64,000 bases of DNA, taken from AP-16 sp963755055. Lineage in GTDB: Bacteria > Pseudomonadota > Alphaproteobacteria > Rhizobiales > Xanthobacteraceae. This document shows, in pieces, positions 7,778 to 15,953 of the stretch. Location: the NCBI GenBank assembly GCA_963755055.1, contig CAVWIS010000004.1:310001-374000 (forward strand). The letters run 5' to 3'. The translations under genes and the position numbers were made by a program. How positions within the stretch are numbered: position 1 is the stretch's first letter; each line of letters begins with the position of its first letter. Below the pieces are notes generated by a model. It was not told where the DNA came from. It saw only the letters and a list, made by a program, of their open reading frames with translations, and searched no databases.

Positions 7778-8790
7778 ATTTGGTGTCCTTGCCGATGCTG
7801 GGGAGGCCGCGCGCCACCCAGTCCGCCGTCCAGTCGATCAGCCGCGCCAGCGGCACGCGCGGATAGCCGAACAGGCGCATCGCCTGCGCGGTGTTGACCA
7901 GCCAGGCATCGGCCGCCTCGCTGCCGGAGAATTTTGGCACCTTGCCGAGGCGCCGGCCGAATTCCTCCGCCAGCCAGCGGATGCTGATGGTTTCCGGTCC
8001 GCTGACATTGAGCGGGCTCGACGGCACGGTGCAGTGGCGAAGGGCGCGCAGCACGAATGCGTTGGCGTCGCCCTGCCAGATCACGTTGACGTGGCCCATC
8101 GCCAGATCGATCGTCTCGCCGCACTGCACCCGGCGCGCCACGTCGTGCAGCACGCCGTAGCGCATGTCGATCGCGTAGTTGAGGCGGATGATGCGGCCGG
8201 GCGTGCGGCGCGTGCGGGAAAAATACTGGAACATCGCCTCGCGGGCGACGCAGGAATTGGCGTAGGCGCCGGCCGGCGGCATCGCCGGCGTCTCCTCGGT
8301 GGCGCCGCCGTGGCGGACGTCGACATAGGGATAAACACAGCCGGTCGAGTAGGCGACGATGCGCGAGGCGGCAAGGGCCTCGGCGACCAGCGCCGGGACG
8401 TGGGCGTTCATCGCCCAGGTGAGATCGATCTCGCCCGAGGCGCCGAACTTGCGGCCCGCCATGAACACCACGTTGGGGCATTTCGGCAGCGCCTCGACCT
8501 GCCGGCGGTCGAGAAGGTCGGCGGCGATGCACTCGATGCCCCAGGCGCTGAGCTTCTCGCGCAGGCCCGGCTCGCTGAAGCGCGCGACGCCGATGACGCG
8601 TCTTGTCCGGCGCCGCCCGTTTCGCGAGCCGTGCCAGCGTCGGGCCGATCTTGCCGCCGACACCGAGAATGATGAGGTCGCCGGGGACCGCCGCGAGGTC
8701 GGCCACGACCTCGGGCGCCGGCGCGGTCATGACGTCCTCGAGGTGCTCGACGTCATGGAAGGCGTCGGGGAGGACGGGCGCGGTCTGCAT
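7752..8790 (-). CDS. NAD-dependent epimerase/dehydratase (frameshifted)
   Basis: An SDR-type nucleotide-sugar epimerase-like protein of about 345 residues. The N-terminal Rossmann motif LILGVGGKIGPTLARLAKRA is read in one frame from the ATG at 8790. The rest, RVIGVARFSEPGLREKLSAW and onward, is in the next frame. Removing one base at 8599 joins them as APDK-RVIGVARF, the expected beta-2 region. The second half has YSTGCVYP and an AYANSCVAREAM segment where the family has Tyr-x3-Lys; here the Lys is not obvious. The ATG choice is inferred. The acetyltransferase gene overlaps its end. The indel is most easily explained as sequence error or a recent mutation. Confidence 0.78.
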
Positions 8791-8821
8791 GCTGCTCGAT
8801 CTGCCGGCGCGAAGCGCGTTT

Positions 8822-8909
8822 TCGTAGGATGGGTTGAGCGGAACGCGAAACCCATCAATCTGATGGGCATCCCGCGTTGGGTTTCGCAAGAGCTCAACCC
8901 ATCCTGCGA
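8822..8909. repeat. Dispersed inverted repeat (GTAGGATGGGTT type)
   Basis: An 88-base element whose ends TCGTAGGATGGGTTGAGC and GCTCAACCCATCCTGCGA are complementary with one mismatch. Internal blocks GCGAAACCCATCA and TGGGTTTCGC also pair. Half of the same element recurs at 62649-62684. Such GTAGGATGGGT...ACCCATCCTAC palindromes are scattered in many proteobacterial genomes. It lies between the epimerase and the MetE-like gene. Confidence 0.75.
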
Positions 8910-8910
8910 C

Positions 8911-8942
8911 TTGACGGTGCCGCAAGTAACCAGTTGGATACT
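8911..8942 (+). promoter_or_regulatory. Possible promoter and third TetR-type operator
   Basis: TTGACG (8911-8916) precedes AGTAAC-CAGTTG-GATACT (8925-8942), an inverted repeat with one mismatch and a 6-base centre. It shares GTAACCAG with the perfect site at 3584. It lies 38 bases before the ATG of the MetE-like gene. A good -10 at normal spacing is not evident, so the promoter assignment is weaker than the operator similarity. Confidence 0.4.
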
Positions 8943-8979
8943 AGATCGCGGCGGCCCTTCCAGCAAGACATGCAAAACC

Positions 8980-9996
8980 ATGAGCGATCCTCGCATCAGG
9001 ACCACCGTGGTCGGCTCCTATCCGGTTCCCGACTGGCTGGTGGCGCTGCCCTCGGAGCAGGCGCTGGTGGATGCGACGCGCGTCGTGCTGCACACCCAGG
9101 AGCAGGCCGGCATCGACCTCGTCTGCGACGGCGAGCTCTACCGCTTCGACGTCAACCATCCCGAGACCAACGGGATGATCGAGTATTTCGTGCGGCCGAT
9201 GGCCGGCATGCGCACGGCGATCGCCTTCGACGAGCTCGTCGCCTACCGCGCCCAGCGCGGCATGGGTTTTCGCACCCGACCGCCTGCGGTGGTCGATGGT
9301 GCGGTCGGCTCGGGCACCCTCGATCTGCCGGGCGCCTGCACCCGCGCCAAGCGCCTCGCCACGCGGCCGCTGAAATTCACCGTCACCGGCCCGCACATGC
9401 TGGCAAAGACGGTGATCGACCGGCACTACCGCAGCCTGCCCGACCTCGCCATGGCGATCGCCGACGCGCTCGCCGAGCAGGTCGCCCATCTCGATGCCGA
9501 CGTGGTGCAGATCGACGAGGCGAACCTGCCGGGCAATCCCGACGAATGGGTGTGGGCGGCCGCGGCGGCGAACCGCGTGCTCGATGCCGTGAGGACGGTG
9601 CCCGCCGTGCATCTGTGCTTCGGCAATTACGGCGGCCAGTCGATCCAGAAGGGCACCTGGGCAAGGCTGATCGACTATCTCAACGCGCTGCATGTCGACC
9701 ACGTGGTGATGGAGACCGCGCACCGGCCGGCCGAGGAGATTTCCGCATTCCGCGATCTGCGTCCGGAGATCGGCCTCGGGCTGGGCGTCGTCGACGTCAA
9801 GTCGACCGAGATCGAGACCGCCGACGCGATCGCCCGCGCGCTCGAGCGCGCCGAGACCCTGCTCGGTCCGGGGCGCATCAAATACATCCATCCGGACTGC
9901 GGATTCTGGATGCTCAAGCGCGGCATCGCCGACGGAAAAATCCGCGCGCTGGTCGCGGGCCGGGACCGCTACGAGGGGCGCGAGACCATCGCCTGA
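8980..9996 (+). CDS. MetE C-terminal-like (cobalamin-independent methionine synthase fold) protein
   Basis: A 338-residue protein corresponding to only the C-terminal catalytic half of MetE. It starts IRTTVVGSYPVPDWL, has IDLVCDGELYRFD, HLDADVVQIDEANLP and ends with a zinc-site-like IKYIHPDCGFWML. In MetE the ligands are His, Cys, Glu and Cys; HPDCG and the preceding HLCFGNYG fit this. Stand-alone proteins of this type act in methyl transfer or in catabolism of unknown methylthio/phospho compounds, so true methionine synthase activity should not be assumed. A putative TetR operator lies upstream. Its last three codons are part of the 20-bp direct repeat bounding the next islet. Confidence 0.82.
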   Translation: MSDPRIRTTVVGSYPVPDWLVALPSEQALVDATRVVLHTQEQAGIDLVCDGELYRFDVNHPETNGMIEYFVRPMAGMRTAIAFDELVAYRAQRGMGFRTRPPAVVDGAVGSGTLDLPGACTRAKRLATRPLKFTVTGPHMLAKTVIDRHYRSLPDLAMAIADALAEQVAHLDADVVQIDEANLPGNPDEWVWAAAAANRVLDAVRTVPAVHLCFGNYGGQSIQKGTWARLIDYLNALHVDHVVMETAHRPAEEISAFRDLRPEIGLGLGVVDVKSTEIETADAIARALERAETLLGPGRIKYIHPDCGFWMLKRGIADGKIRALVAGRDRYEGRETIA

Positions 9997-10005
9997 CGCC
10001 TCACC
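9986..10005. repeat. Left 20-bp direct repeat of islet
   Basis: CCATCGCCTGACGCCTCACC, containing the last codons and stop of the MetE-like gene. An identical 20-mer occurs at 11612-11631. The lower-GC single-gene islet lies exactly between them, as expected for a target or attachment-site duplication. Confidence 0.85.
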
Positions 10006-11611
10006 GAAGACGATCTGCCTCAGTCTGGGATCTATATACAGTCCGCTCGCCTGGAACCCCGAGCGGCGCGCAGGGGCCAGGGTGATCCATACCATAAAAG
10101 TCGCGAAACGACCCGAAATGCTTGGAGCCTCCAAATTTTTCGCGTACTCTTCCGCCTCAAACCAAGTGGAGCGGGCATGCGGCGCGCGGACGAGCCAATT
10201 ACACAGTGGGTCCCGATCATCGGTCGGTGGAACATTGCAAACGGCAAGGTAACCTACCTTGGCCCCTCTTCCACGCAGGAGCCCCACTTCCCGTACGGCA
10301 TATGTCTATCGGAAGTCAATGTCTCGGAGGCCGACGTTCGTTTCAGCGTGATTCCACCAATAGCCGCCTCGAACGATTCGCGCCGGACGTCTGGTAGACT
10401 TCTTTTGGGATTTCGGTCGACAGCTGACGAGTATTTTTTGATAGGTGCCGGCGGACATAGTTACGCATATACTTTAGTCAGATTTGACCCGGCTTCAGGC
10501 TGGGCGCCTGTGGTCGGAATCGGAACCGATAACAGTCTGGACAGCCGCCGCTTGCTCAAGCTGGAGGTACACTTCCATGCTCAACAGATAGTGCTCAAAG
10601 ATGACGGCGTACGCATTTTTGAACATACCCTGCGATATCCGCTGCCGGAGGGCCAACTTGGCCTGTTCGCGTGGGGCGACGGACCCGTGAGTTTCATGGA
10701 TGTCTCGCTTTGCCGCTCGTCATTACATGGTGATGAGGAAGTTGCCACACAACCTCTGATTTCCACGATCGCAGATGGTGCCGATGAGTTTGGTGGATTG
10801 AGTCCCATGGTGCTAATTCGTAAACGAATTTCCGAATTAGAACGATTCGACCCTCGACTAATGGTAGAACCTAGGCCACCTCAATTGGAGGCGCTTTCAA
10901 AGTCAATTGACCGAACCCTGAGAAAGGTATTTGGAAGTAATACTTCTGACTATCGCGCATTCAAGGTCGCAGCGGAGCTTCAATGGAGTCCAACATATTC
11001 TCTATCTCGGAACAACAAGGTACCTTTATCGTCATATCAAGATGGAGTGGCCGAAAAGCGTAGACGATCCCTGACTCTTCTTGGGACCGTTTCCGAACAA
11101 TTAGAGGAAGATTTATTAAGACAAGCCAGATCCGAGCGGATCTCTGAAAATAGCCAACGTACCCGCATGGGAAGCGTCTTCATCGGGCATGGCCACTCCG
11201 AAGCATGGCGCGACCTGAAGGATTTCATCACCGACCGACTGAAGCTACGATATGATGAATATAACGCAGAGTCGGTGGCGGGAGTTCCAAATGCCACGCG
11301 GCTATCTGATATGCTAAATCGCGCATCTTTTGCTCTGCTAGTCCTCACTGCCGAGGACGAGCAGATCGGCGGTGAGATGCGAGCTAGGGTGAATGTAATT
11401 CATGAACTTGGGTTATTCCAAGGACGGCTCGGCTTCCAGAAGGCAATTGTCCTCCTTGAGGAGGGTTGCCAGGAGTTCTCGAACATTGCAGGTATTGGCC
11501 ACATTAGGTTCCCACCCGGACAGATCCGCGCAACGTTTGAGGAAATCCGTCGAGTTCTAGAACGTGAGGGAATAATTCAAAACTAGCATAATAATCCAGA
11601 TCGAAGTCCGC
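10006..11611. mobile_element. 1.6-kb lower-GC islet between perfect direct repeats
   Basis: The interval between the two 20-mers holds one gene (TIR-domain protein) and its leader. Base composition is visibly more AT-rich than both neighbours, and codon use is different, with many A/T third positions. No integrase or transposase is present, so mobility must have been supplied in trans or by recombination. The site lies between the 3' ends of two convergent genes (MetE-like and phoU), where insertion does no harm. Confidence 0.7.
10177..11586 (+). CDS. Concanavalin-like domain fused to CAP12-type TIR domain (putative defence effector)
   Basis: A 469-residue protein. Residues about 8-185 resemble a LamG/DUF1080-type concanavalin fold (GRWNIANGKVTYLG near the start, GQLGLFAWGDGPVSFMDVSL at the end). 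Residues about 190-325 are charged and mostly helical. Residues about 330-465 match the TIR-like domain of CAP12/Pycsar-type nucleotide hydrolases: SVFIGHGHSEAWRDLKDFI, then RASFALLVLTAEDEQIG, then ARVNVIHELGLFQGRLG, where the Glu of HELG is the expected catalytic residue. Known relatives cleave NAD+ after phage sensing; here that is inference. ATG has GTGGAG upstream. Low GC and flanking direct repeats point to transfer. No cyclase or Thoeris partner is adjacent. Confidence 0.8.
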   Translation: MRRADEPITQWVPIIGRWNIANGKVTYLGPSSTQEPHFPYGICLSEVNVSEADVRFSVIPPIAASNDSRRTSGRLLLGFRSTADEYFLIGAGGHSYAYTLVRFDPASGWAPVVGIGTDNSLDSRRLLKLEVHFHAQQIVLKDDGVRIFEHTLRYPLPEGQLGLFAWGDGPVSFMDVSLCRSSLHGDEEVATQPLISTIADGADEFGGLSPMVLIRKRISELERFDPRLMVEPRPPQLEALSKSIDRTLRKVFGSNTSDYRAFKVAAELQWSPTYSLSRNNKVPLSSYQDGVAEKRRRSLTLLGTVSEQLEEDLLRQARSERISENSQRTRMGSVFIGHGHSEAWRDLKDFITDRLKLRYDEYNAESVAGVPNATRLSDMLNRASFALLVLTAEDEQIGGEMRARVNVIHELGLFQGRLGFQKAIVLLEEGCQEFSNIAGIGHIRFPPGQIRATFEEIRRVLEREGIIQN

Positions 11612-11631
11612 CCATCGCCTGACGCCTCACC
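11612..11631. repeat. Right 20-bp direct repeat of islet
   Basis: Identical to 9986-10005. It begins 25 bases after the stop of the TIR gene and ends 12 bases before the stop codon of phoU on the opposite strand. Confidence 0.85.
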
Positions 11632-11643
11632 ACCTGACGCGGC

Positions 11644-12354
11644 TCACCGCCTGAGCCGCACCACCGTCATGCTCGACTCGTCGCTCTTCGGCCGCGGGTC
11701 GACGACCTTCTGGCCGGTCACCATGTACTGCACCAACTCGGCGATATTCGTCGCGTGGTCGCCCATGCGCTCGAGATTCTTGGCGCACAGCATCAGGTGG
11801 GTGCAGTAGCCGATGCTGCGCGGGTCCTCCATCATGTAGGTGAGCAGCTCGCGGAACAGCGACGTGTGCAGGTGGTCGATCTCCTCGTCCCCGGTCCACA
11901 CTGCCTGCGCCTTGGCGGCATCGCGCTGGGCGAAGCTTTCCAGCACCGATCGCAGCTGCTTGCGCACCTGGCTCGCCATGTACTCAATCCGGCGGATCCC
12001 GCCCTGGGGCCCCTGCCCCTGCATCTCGCCGACGCGCCGGGCGATGTTCTTGGCGAGATCGCCGAAGCGCTCGAGCTCGTTGGCGATGCGGAAGCTGACG
12101 ACGAGCTCGCGCAAGTCGACCGCCATGGGCTGGCGCCGCGCGATGGTCTCGATCGACCTTTCCTCGACGCTGCGGCGGATCGCGTCGATCCGCGGATCGA
12201 GCGCGATGACGCTGCGGGCGAGCTCGATGTCGCGCCGGGCGAGCGCCACCACCGCGTCGGTGACCGCGCGGGCGGCGAGCCCGCCCATCTCGGCGATATC
12301 CGACCTGAGCCCGTTGAGGTCGGCATCGAAGGCCGTCGAGGTGTGGTCGATCAT
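11644..12354 (-). CDS. phoU: Phosphate transport regulator PhoU
   Basis: A 236-residue cytoplasmic protein made of two PhoU repeats. Typical motifs are seen: FDADLNGLRSDIAEMGGLA, ANELERFGDLAKNIARR in the first repeat and CAKNLERMGDHATNIAELV in the second, both with the E-R-x-G-D-x-A/x-N metal-binding pattern. PhoU links the Pst phosphate transporter with PhoR signalling. Here it stands alone: no pst or phoB genes are next to it. The C-terminal tail VDPRPKSDESSM is usual for alphaproteobacterial PhoU. ATG at 12354. Confidence 0.95.
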   Translation of the reverse strand: MIDHTSTAFDADLNGLRSDIAEMGGLAARAVTDAVVALARRDIELARSVIALDPRIDAIRRSVEERSIETIARRQPMAVDLRELVVSFRIANELERFGDLAKNIARRVGEMQGQGPQGGIRRIEYMASQVRKQLRSVLESFAQRDAAKAQAVWTGDEEIDHLHTSLFRELLTYMMEDPRSIGYCTHLMLCAKNLERMGDHATNIAELVQYMVTGQKVVDPRPKSDESSMTVVRLRR

Positions 12355-12566
12355 GTCTGCTCGCTCCGCACTGCCCGATTGCGGGAGCGTCCGGCCTCAC
12401 GGGCTCAGACGCCCTTTCGTCCATATTGGGCTGGCATGGCGGGCAATTGCAACCATCGCGGATAGCGGCACGATGAGGTCGAGCACCGCCTCAGTCCGGG
12501 ACTGTTCGCCTGCATTGCCGTGTTATGCTGGTCCTGGGGAAGCGGCGTTCATCCAGGAGAGGCTCG

Positions 12567-13928
12567 ATGCATCCGCACCGGCTCGTCGCCCTGCTCTGTG
12601 TCGCATGCTTGTACCCAGCCGGTCTGGCCCGCGGACAGCCTGCCGCGTCGGACAAGGTGCTCACCGGCAAGGCGGCCTTCGGGGACTGGCGCAGCGACGA
12701 GCCCGGCCGGCGCCGCCTGATCACGCTGCGCGATCTCCCCCCACCCTACGCGACACGCTCGGCCAGCAGCTTCAGTCAGGAGGTACGGCGGCCGCGCGAC
12801 GCCCAGCCGAAGGTGCCGCCCGGATTCGCGATCCGGCCTTTCGCCAGCGGGCTCGAGCAGCCGCGCACCCTGCGTACGGCGCCGAACGGCGACATTTTTG
12901 TCGCCGAGAGCAGCGCCGGCCGCATCAAGGTGCTGCGCCCGGCCGACGGCGGCGCCGGCGCCGCAAGGACCGAGGTTTTTGCCTCGGGTCTGCGCGCGCC
13001 GTTCGGCATCGCGTTCTATCCGCTCGGCGATAATCCCCAATGGGTCTACGTGGCGAACACCAACTCGGTCGTGCGCTTCCCCTATTCGGTCGGCGACATG
13101 AAGGCGCGCGGCAAGCCCGAGACCGTGGTGCCAAACATTCCCGGTGGGGGCGGCCACTGGACCCGCGACCTCGCGTTCTCGCTCGACGGCACAAAAATGT
13201 TCGTGTCGGTCGGCTCGGCGTCGAATGCGGCGGAAGGCATGCGGCCGCTCGATCCGGCGGCGATGCAGCGCTTCGAGGCCGAGCACGGGATCGGCGCCTC
13301 GCTCGGCAGCGAGACCGAGCGGGCCGACGTCCTGGTGTTCGACCCGCAGGGCGGCCAGCGCAAGATTTTTGCCACCGGCATCCGCAACTGCGTCGGCCTC
13401 GCGGTGCAGCCGGGCAGCGGCGACCTGTGGTGCTCGACCAACGAGCGCGACGGGCTCGGCGACGATCTCCCGCCGGACTATGTGACGCGCGTGCGGGAGG
13501 GAGGGTTCTACGGATGGCCCTGGTACTACATCGGCGGCAACGAGGATCCCCGGCACAAGGGCGAGCGGCCGGACCTCAAGGGCAAGGCGATCGTGCCTGA
13601 CGTGCTGATCCAGGCGCATTCGGCCTCGCTCGGCCTCACCTTCTATCAGGGCAGGCAATTTCCGCCGGACTATCTGGGCAGCGCCTTTGCGGCCGAGCAC
13701 GGCTCGTGGAATCGCGCCAAGCGCACCGGCTACAAGGTCATCCGCATCATCCTGAAGGACGGGGTGCCGACCGGCGAGTACGAGGATTTCGTCACCGGGT
13801 TCGTGGTGAACGACCAGAGCGTCTGGGGGCGGCCGGTCGGCGTCACCACGGCGGCCGACGGGTCGCTGCTGATCTCCGAGGACGCCAACGGCACGATCTG
13901 GCGGGTGTCGTACGAGCGCGCACAGTAG
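12567..13928 (+). CDS. Secreted PQQ-type sugar (sorbosone/glucose) dehydrogenase-like protein
   Basis: A 453-residue beta-propeller protein. The start ATG at 12567 (AGGAGA upstream) gives the signal peptide RLVALLCVACLYPAGLARG. The mature protein has propeller repeats such as LEQPRTLRTAPNGDIFVAES, LRAPFGIAFYP and EGGFYGWPWYYIGG, typical of the GSDH/L-sorbosone dehydrogenase family (COG2133). The GHWTRDLAFS segment matches the family position of the catalytic His and Arg/Asp. It would oxidise sugars or aldoses in the periplasm with PQQ. No PQQ synthesis gene is nearby, and it appears monocistronic. Confidence 0.85.
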   Translation: MHPHRLVALLCVACLYPAGLARGQPAASDKVLTGKAAFGDWRSDEPGRRRLITLRDLPPPYATRSASSFSQEVRRPRDAQPKVPPGFAIRPFASGLEQPRTLRTAPNGDIFVAESSAGRIKVLRPADGGAGAARTEVFASGLRAPFGIAFYPLGDNPQWVYVANTNSVVRFPYSVGDMKARGKPETVVPNIPGGGGHWTRDLAFSLDGTKMFVSVGSASNAAEGMRPLDPAAMQRFEAEHGIGASLGSETERADVLVFDPQGGQRKIFATGIRNCVGLAVQPGSGDLWCSTNERDGLGDDLPPDYVTRVREGGFYGWPWYYIGGNEDPRHKGERPDLKGKAIVPDVLIQAHSASLGLTFYQGRQFPPDYLGSAFAAEHGSWNRAKRTGYKVIRIILKDGVPTGEYEDFVTGFVVNDQSVWGRPVGVTTAADGSLLISEDANGTIWRVSYERAQ

Positions 13929-14101
13929 GGTGAGACTCATCGGCCGCGGTGCGACGTCCGGCATGATGGATATTCTCGAGGCCCCTCGTGGAGCCGGGAA
14001 TTTGCCGAGGTAGCATCGTGATGCAAGGTCGTGGCCAAGTCAGTGTAGATCGAGCCACCTGCAGGGCCTCCTTATGCCGTCGGCGGCGCGTCTGGCTGAA
14101 T

Positions 14102-15109
14102 TTACGTTCCTCCCGTTGCAATGCCCCGGTTCAAGCTCCAGAGCTTTTCGAACTCCTCGAGGAATGCCTGATGCAGTTGAGATCCTGACGGAAACTGCTG
14201 AAGGGGACTATCAGCCGTACCTCGGGAAAACATGTATTGGAGAACAAGAGCTGTCCGCTCTGTTATGATCAGTTGGAAGTGTGGGAGCCCCTTGACGAGG
14301 CGCCTAACTTCGAAGACAGGCACATTCTTTGCTGCAATGTCCTGAAAATATTGCGCCATTCTTACGGTTTCTCGTTTTACTGCTTCAAGGTCTTCTGATG
14401 GCAAATCGGTGTTGATCATGGCGGCCAAACCTGGATTATTGGCCTCCATAATCAGTATTCTCGTCGGGATTCCTCTTGCAGCCAGATGATGAAGGACTCG
14501 TTGGCCGTCCTGTGATGCCCACACCTTCAATGAGACACCCATCAGACAACAGTATTTATCTGCATCTTCCACGACTTCGTGATAACGAGGAGCATCACCG
14601 AACTCTTCCGACCGAGCATTTATAAGATAGGATCGAAAGCCGTCCGACTTCGAGACAATCTTGCCTCGCAGAAGCCTTGGCGGCTTGTATTCGGTGGCGA
14701 GCACCCGTGTGATCTGGTCCTTCAGAACCGGTATCCACCTGTCAGTCTTAATGCTTTTTGGCTTCAGGTCGTATTCAATCAGGCGATAATCCTTCACATC
14801 GAAGGGAATAATCTCGCCGGACATTTTCAGTAGTACCACCGGTCGTTCGGCGGCTTGCGCAATTGCCAGCTCGTAGAAAACATTCGGATTGTGGCCGCTG
14901 AGGTCAGCGATACATAAATCATAGTTGAGAATCGCGGCAATCATTTGGTCGGTGATCAATCCAGGTTCCGCGAGCTTGTCTGATCGAACGGCCTCAATTC
15001 CCAAGTCCTTGAGTGCGGGCTCGATGATGTAGTCGAGCACAGCATCGGCCTGCTCGCGAACATCGCTGCCGGCTGGACCGATCGGGCTAATCACGAAGCA
15101 TTTCTTCAT
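14102..15109 (-). CDS. Nucleoside 2-deoxyribosyltransferase-like N-terminus with unknown C-terminal domain
   Basis: A 335-residue protein. Residues 1-115 follow the NDT/TIR-like Rossmannoid pattern: MKKCFVISPIGPAGSDVREQ, ITDQMIAAILNYDLCIADLS, then GHNPNVFYELAIAQA, whose Glu is the expected nucleophile. Residues about 150-325 (YCCLMGVSLKVW, GIPTRILIMEANNPGL, HFQLIITERTALVLQYMFS) look like a separate alpha/beta sensor-type domain, perhaps PLD-like, but no HKD motif is seen. Many NDT-like domains act as NAD- or nucleotide-depleting defence effectors; that role is inference. The gene is much richer in A/T than its neighbours, suggesting transfer, and has no operon partner. ATG at 15109. Confidence 0.7.
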   Translation of the reverse strand: MKKCFVISPIGPAGSDVREQADAVLDYIIEPALKDLGIEAVRSDKLAEPGLITDQMIAAILNYDLCIADLSGHNPNVFYELAIAQAAERPVVLLKMSGEIIPFDVKDYRLIEYDLKPKSIKTDRWIPVLKDQITRVLATEYKPPRLLRGKIVSKSDGFRSYLINARSEEFGDAPRYHEVVEDADKYCCLMGVSLKVWASQDGQRVLHHLAARGIPTRILIMEANNPGLAAMINTDLPSEDLEAVKRETVRMAQYFQDIAAKNVPVFEVRRLVKGLPHFQLIITERTALVLQYMFSRGTADSPLQQFPSGSQLHQAFLEEFEKLWSLNRGIATGGT

Positions 15110-15587
15110 GAAAGAAACCGTACTCGAAGCTCGTCAGGTTTGGTCCTGACCTATAGGTGGAAGGCTATCATATGCTGCCCTCCAGCCCACACGAAATAGT
15201 CCATCGCGAGTCCGCACCCATGGCCCATCTCAGAGTTTTGCCTTGGAGCCCCGTTCTGGTGAACTCTCGTTCCTGTTTTGTCCGATCGACGACTCGTCAT
15301 GGGGGAGCGCTCTCGTTGGGAGCCGGCCTGATGTCGATCATGGCGCGGGCGAACCGGGACCTAGGAGCGACAAGAGTGCACACCGTTGATTCCGTCAGTT
15401 AGTGCGCACCACCGGCACGGTCCTCGGCTGCCTCGAAGTCGGCGGTCGCACGCGCTTCTAGTTAGCCGTGGCCTACTGACGCAGCGGGATGCGGTTGCTC
15501 CTCGTCCCCCTTCAACCGCACTTACAGGAAACTTTACTCTTTCGCTCTGGCTGACGCGCGCGGTGCTGCAGCGGCCCCGGGTGGAGC
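15110..15587. other. Intergenic stretch without supported gene
   Basis: About 480 bases upstream of the NDT-like gene. Short frames on both strands have no family resemblance and no convincing ribosome binding site. Apart from the inverted repeat at 15133-15150 I see nothing further. The mixed composition suggests that the right border of a transferred segment lies here. Confidence 0.5.
15133..15150 (-). promoter_or_regulatory. Inverted repeat upstream of the NDT-like gene
   Basis: GTCAGG-TTTGGT-CCTGAC, a perfect 6+6 inverted repeat with a 6-base centre, 24 bases before the ATG of the NDT-like gene. It has the size of a repressor operator, or could form a short hairpin in the leader. Confidence 0.4.
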
Positions 15588-15953
15588 ATGTTCAAGGTCG
15601 AGCCGCTCGATGGCTGGTATTGGATCACAGGCGACGCCGACGGCGGCGACTGGCTGATGACGCCAGGGCGCCGCGGCACCCGCCAGCACGGCGTCGCAGC
15701 CACCGGCCATGTCTGGTTCTACGATGAGCGCACCGAGCTGCACATCTTCAACGCACCGGAGCGTCGGCCGGTCGCGACCCTGGCGGTCGGCAGCCGGGAG
15801 CATTTCGGACGCGACTACCGGATCAGCCTGAGCCTGAAGGTGCCCCGTGGCCAGCACCGCTCGCGCCGGGAGGGACCATATCGACCGTCGAGCGCCATCA
15901 GTCGATTTGACCCGACAAGCGCTTTGCGCCTTCCCAATAGAACTCCCGAGTAA
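15588..15953 (+). CDS. Hypothetical small protein
   Basis: A 121-residue frame with GTGGAG five bases before the ATG. The first 90 residues (FKVEPLDGWYWITGDADGGD, then HVWFYDERTELHIFNAPERR) read like a small beta-rich cytoplasmic protein; the rest is Arg/Pro-rich and overlaps the 3' end of the opposite ClpP-like gene by 56 bases. No family is recognised. It could be a spurious frame in GC-rich DNA; the ribosome binding site and amino-acid balance of the first part argue for it. Confidence 0.38.
   Translation: MFKVEPLDGWYWITGDADGGDWLMTPGRRGTRQHGVAATGHVWFYDERTELHIFNAPERRPVATLAVGSREHFGRDYRISLSLKVPRGQHRSRREGPYRPSSAISRFDPTSALRLPNRTPE

Noticed and set aside
9986..11631. tRNA-type attachment site at the islet repeats
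   Set aside because: No cloverleaf-like sequence overlaps the 20-mers; the repeat is the end of a protein gene.
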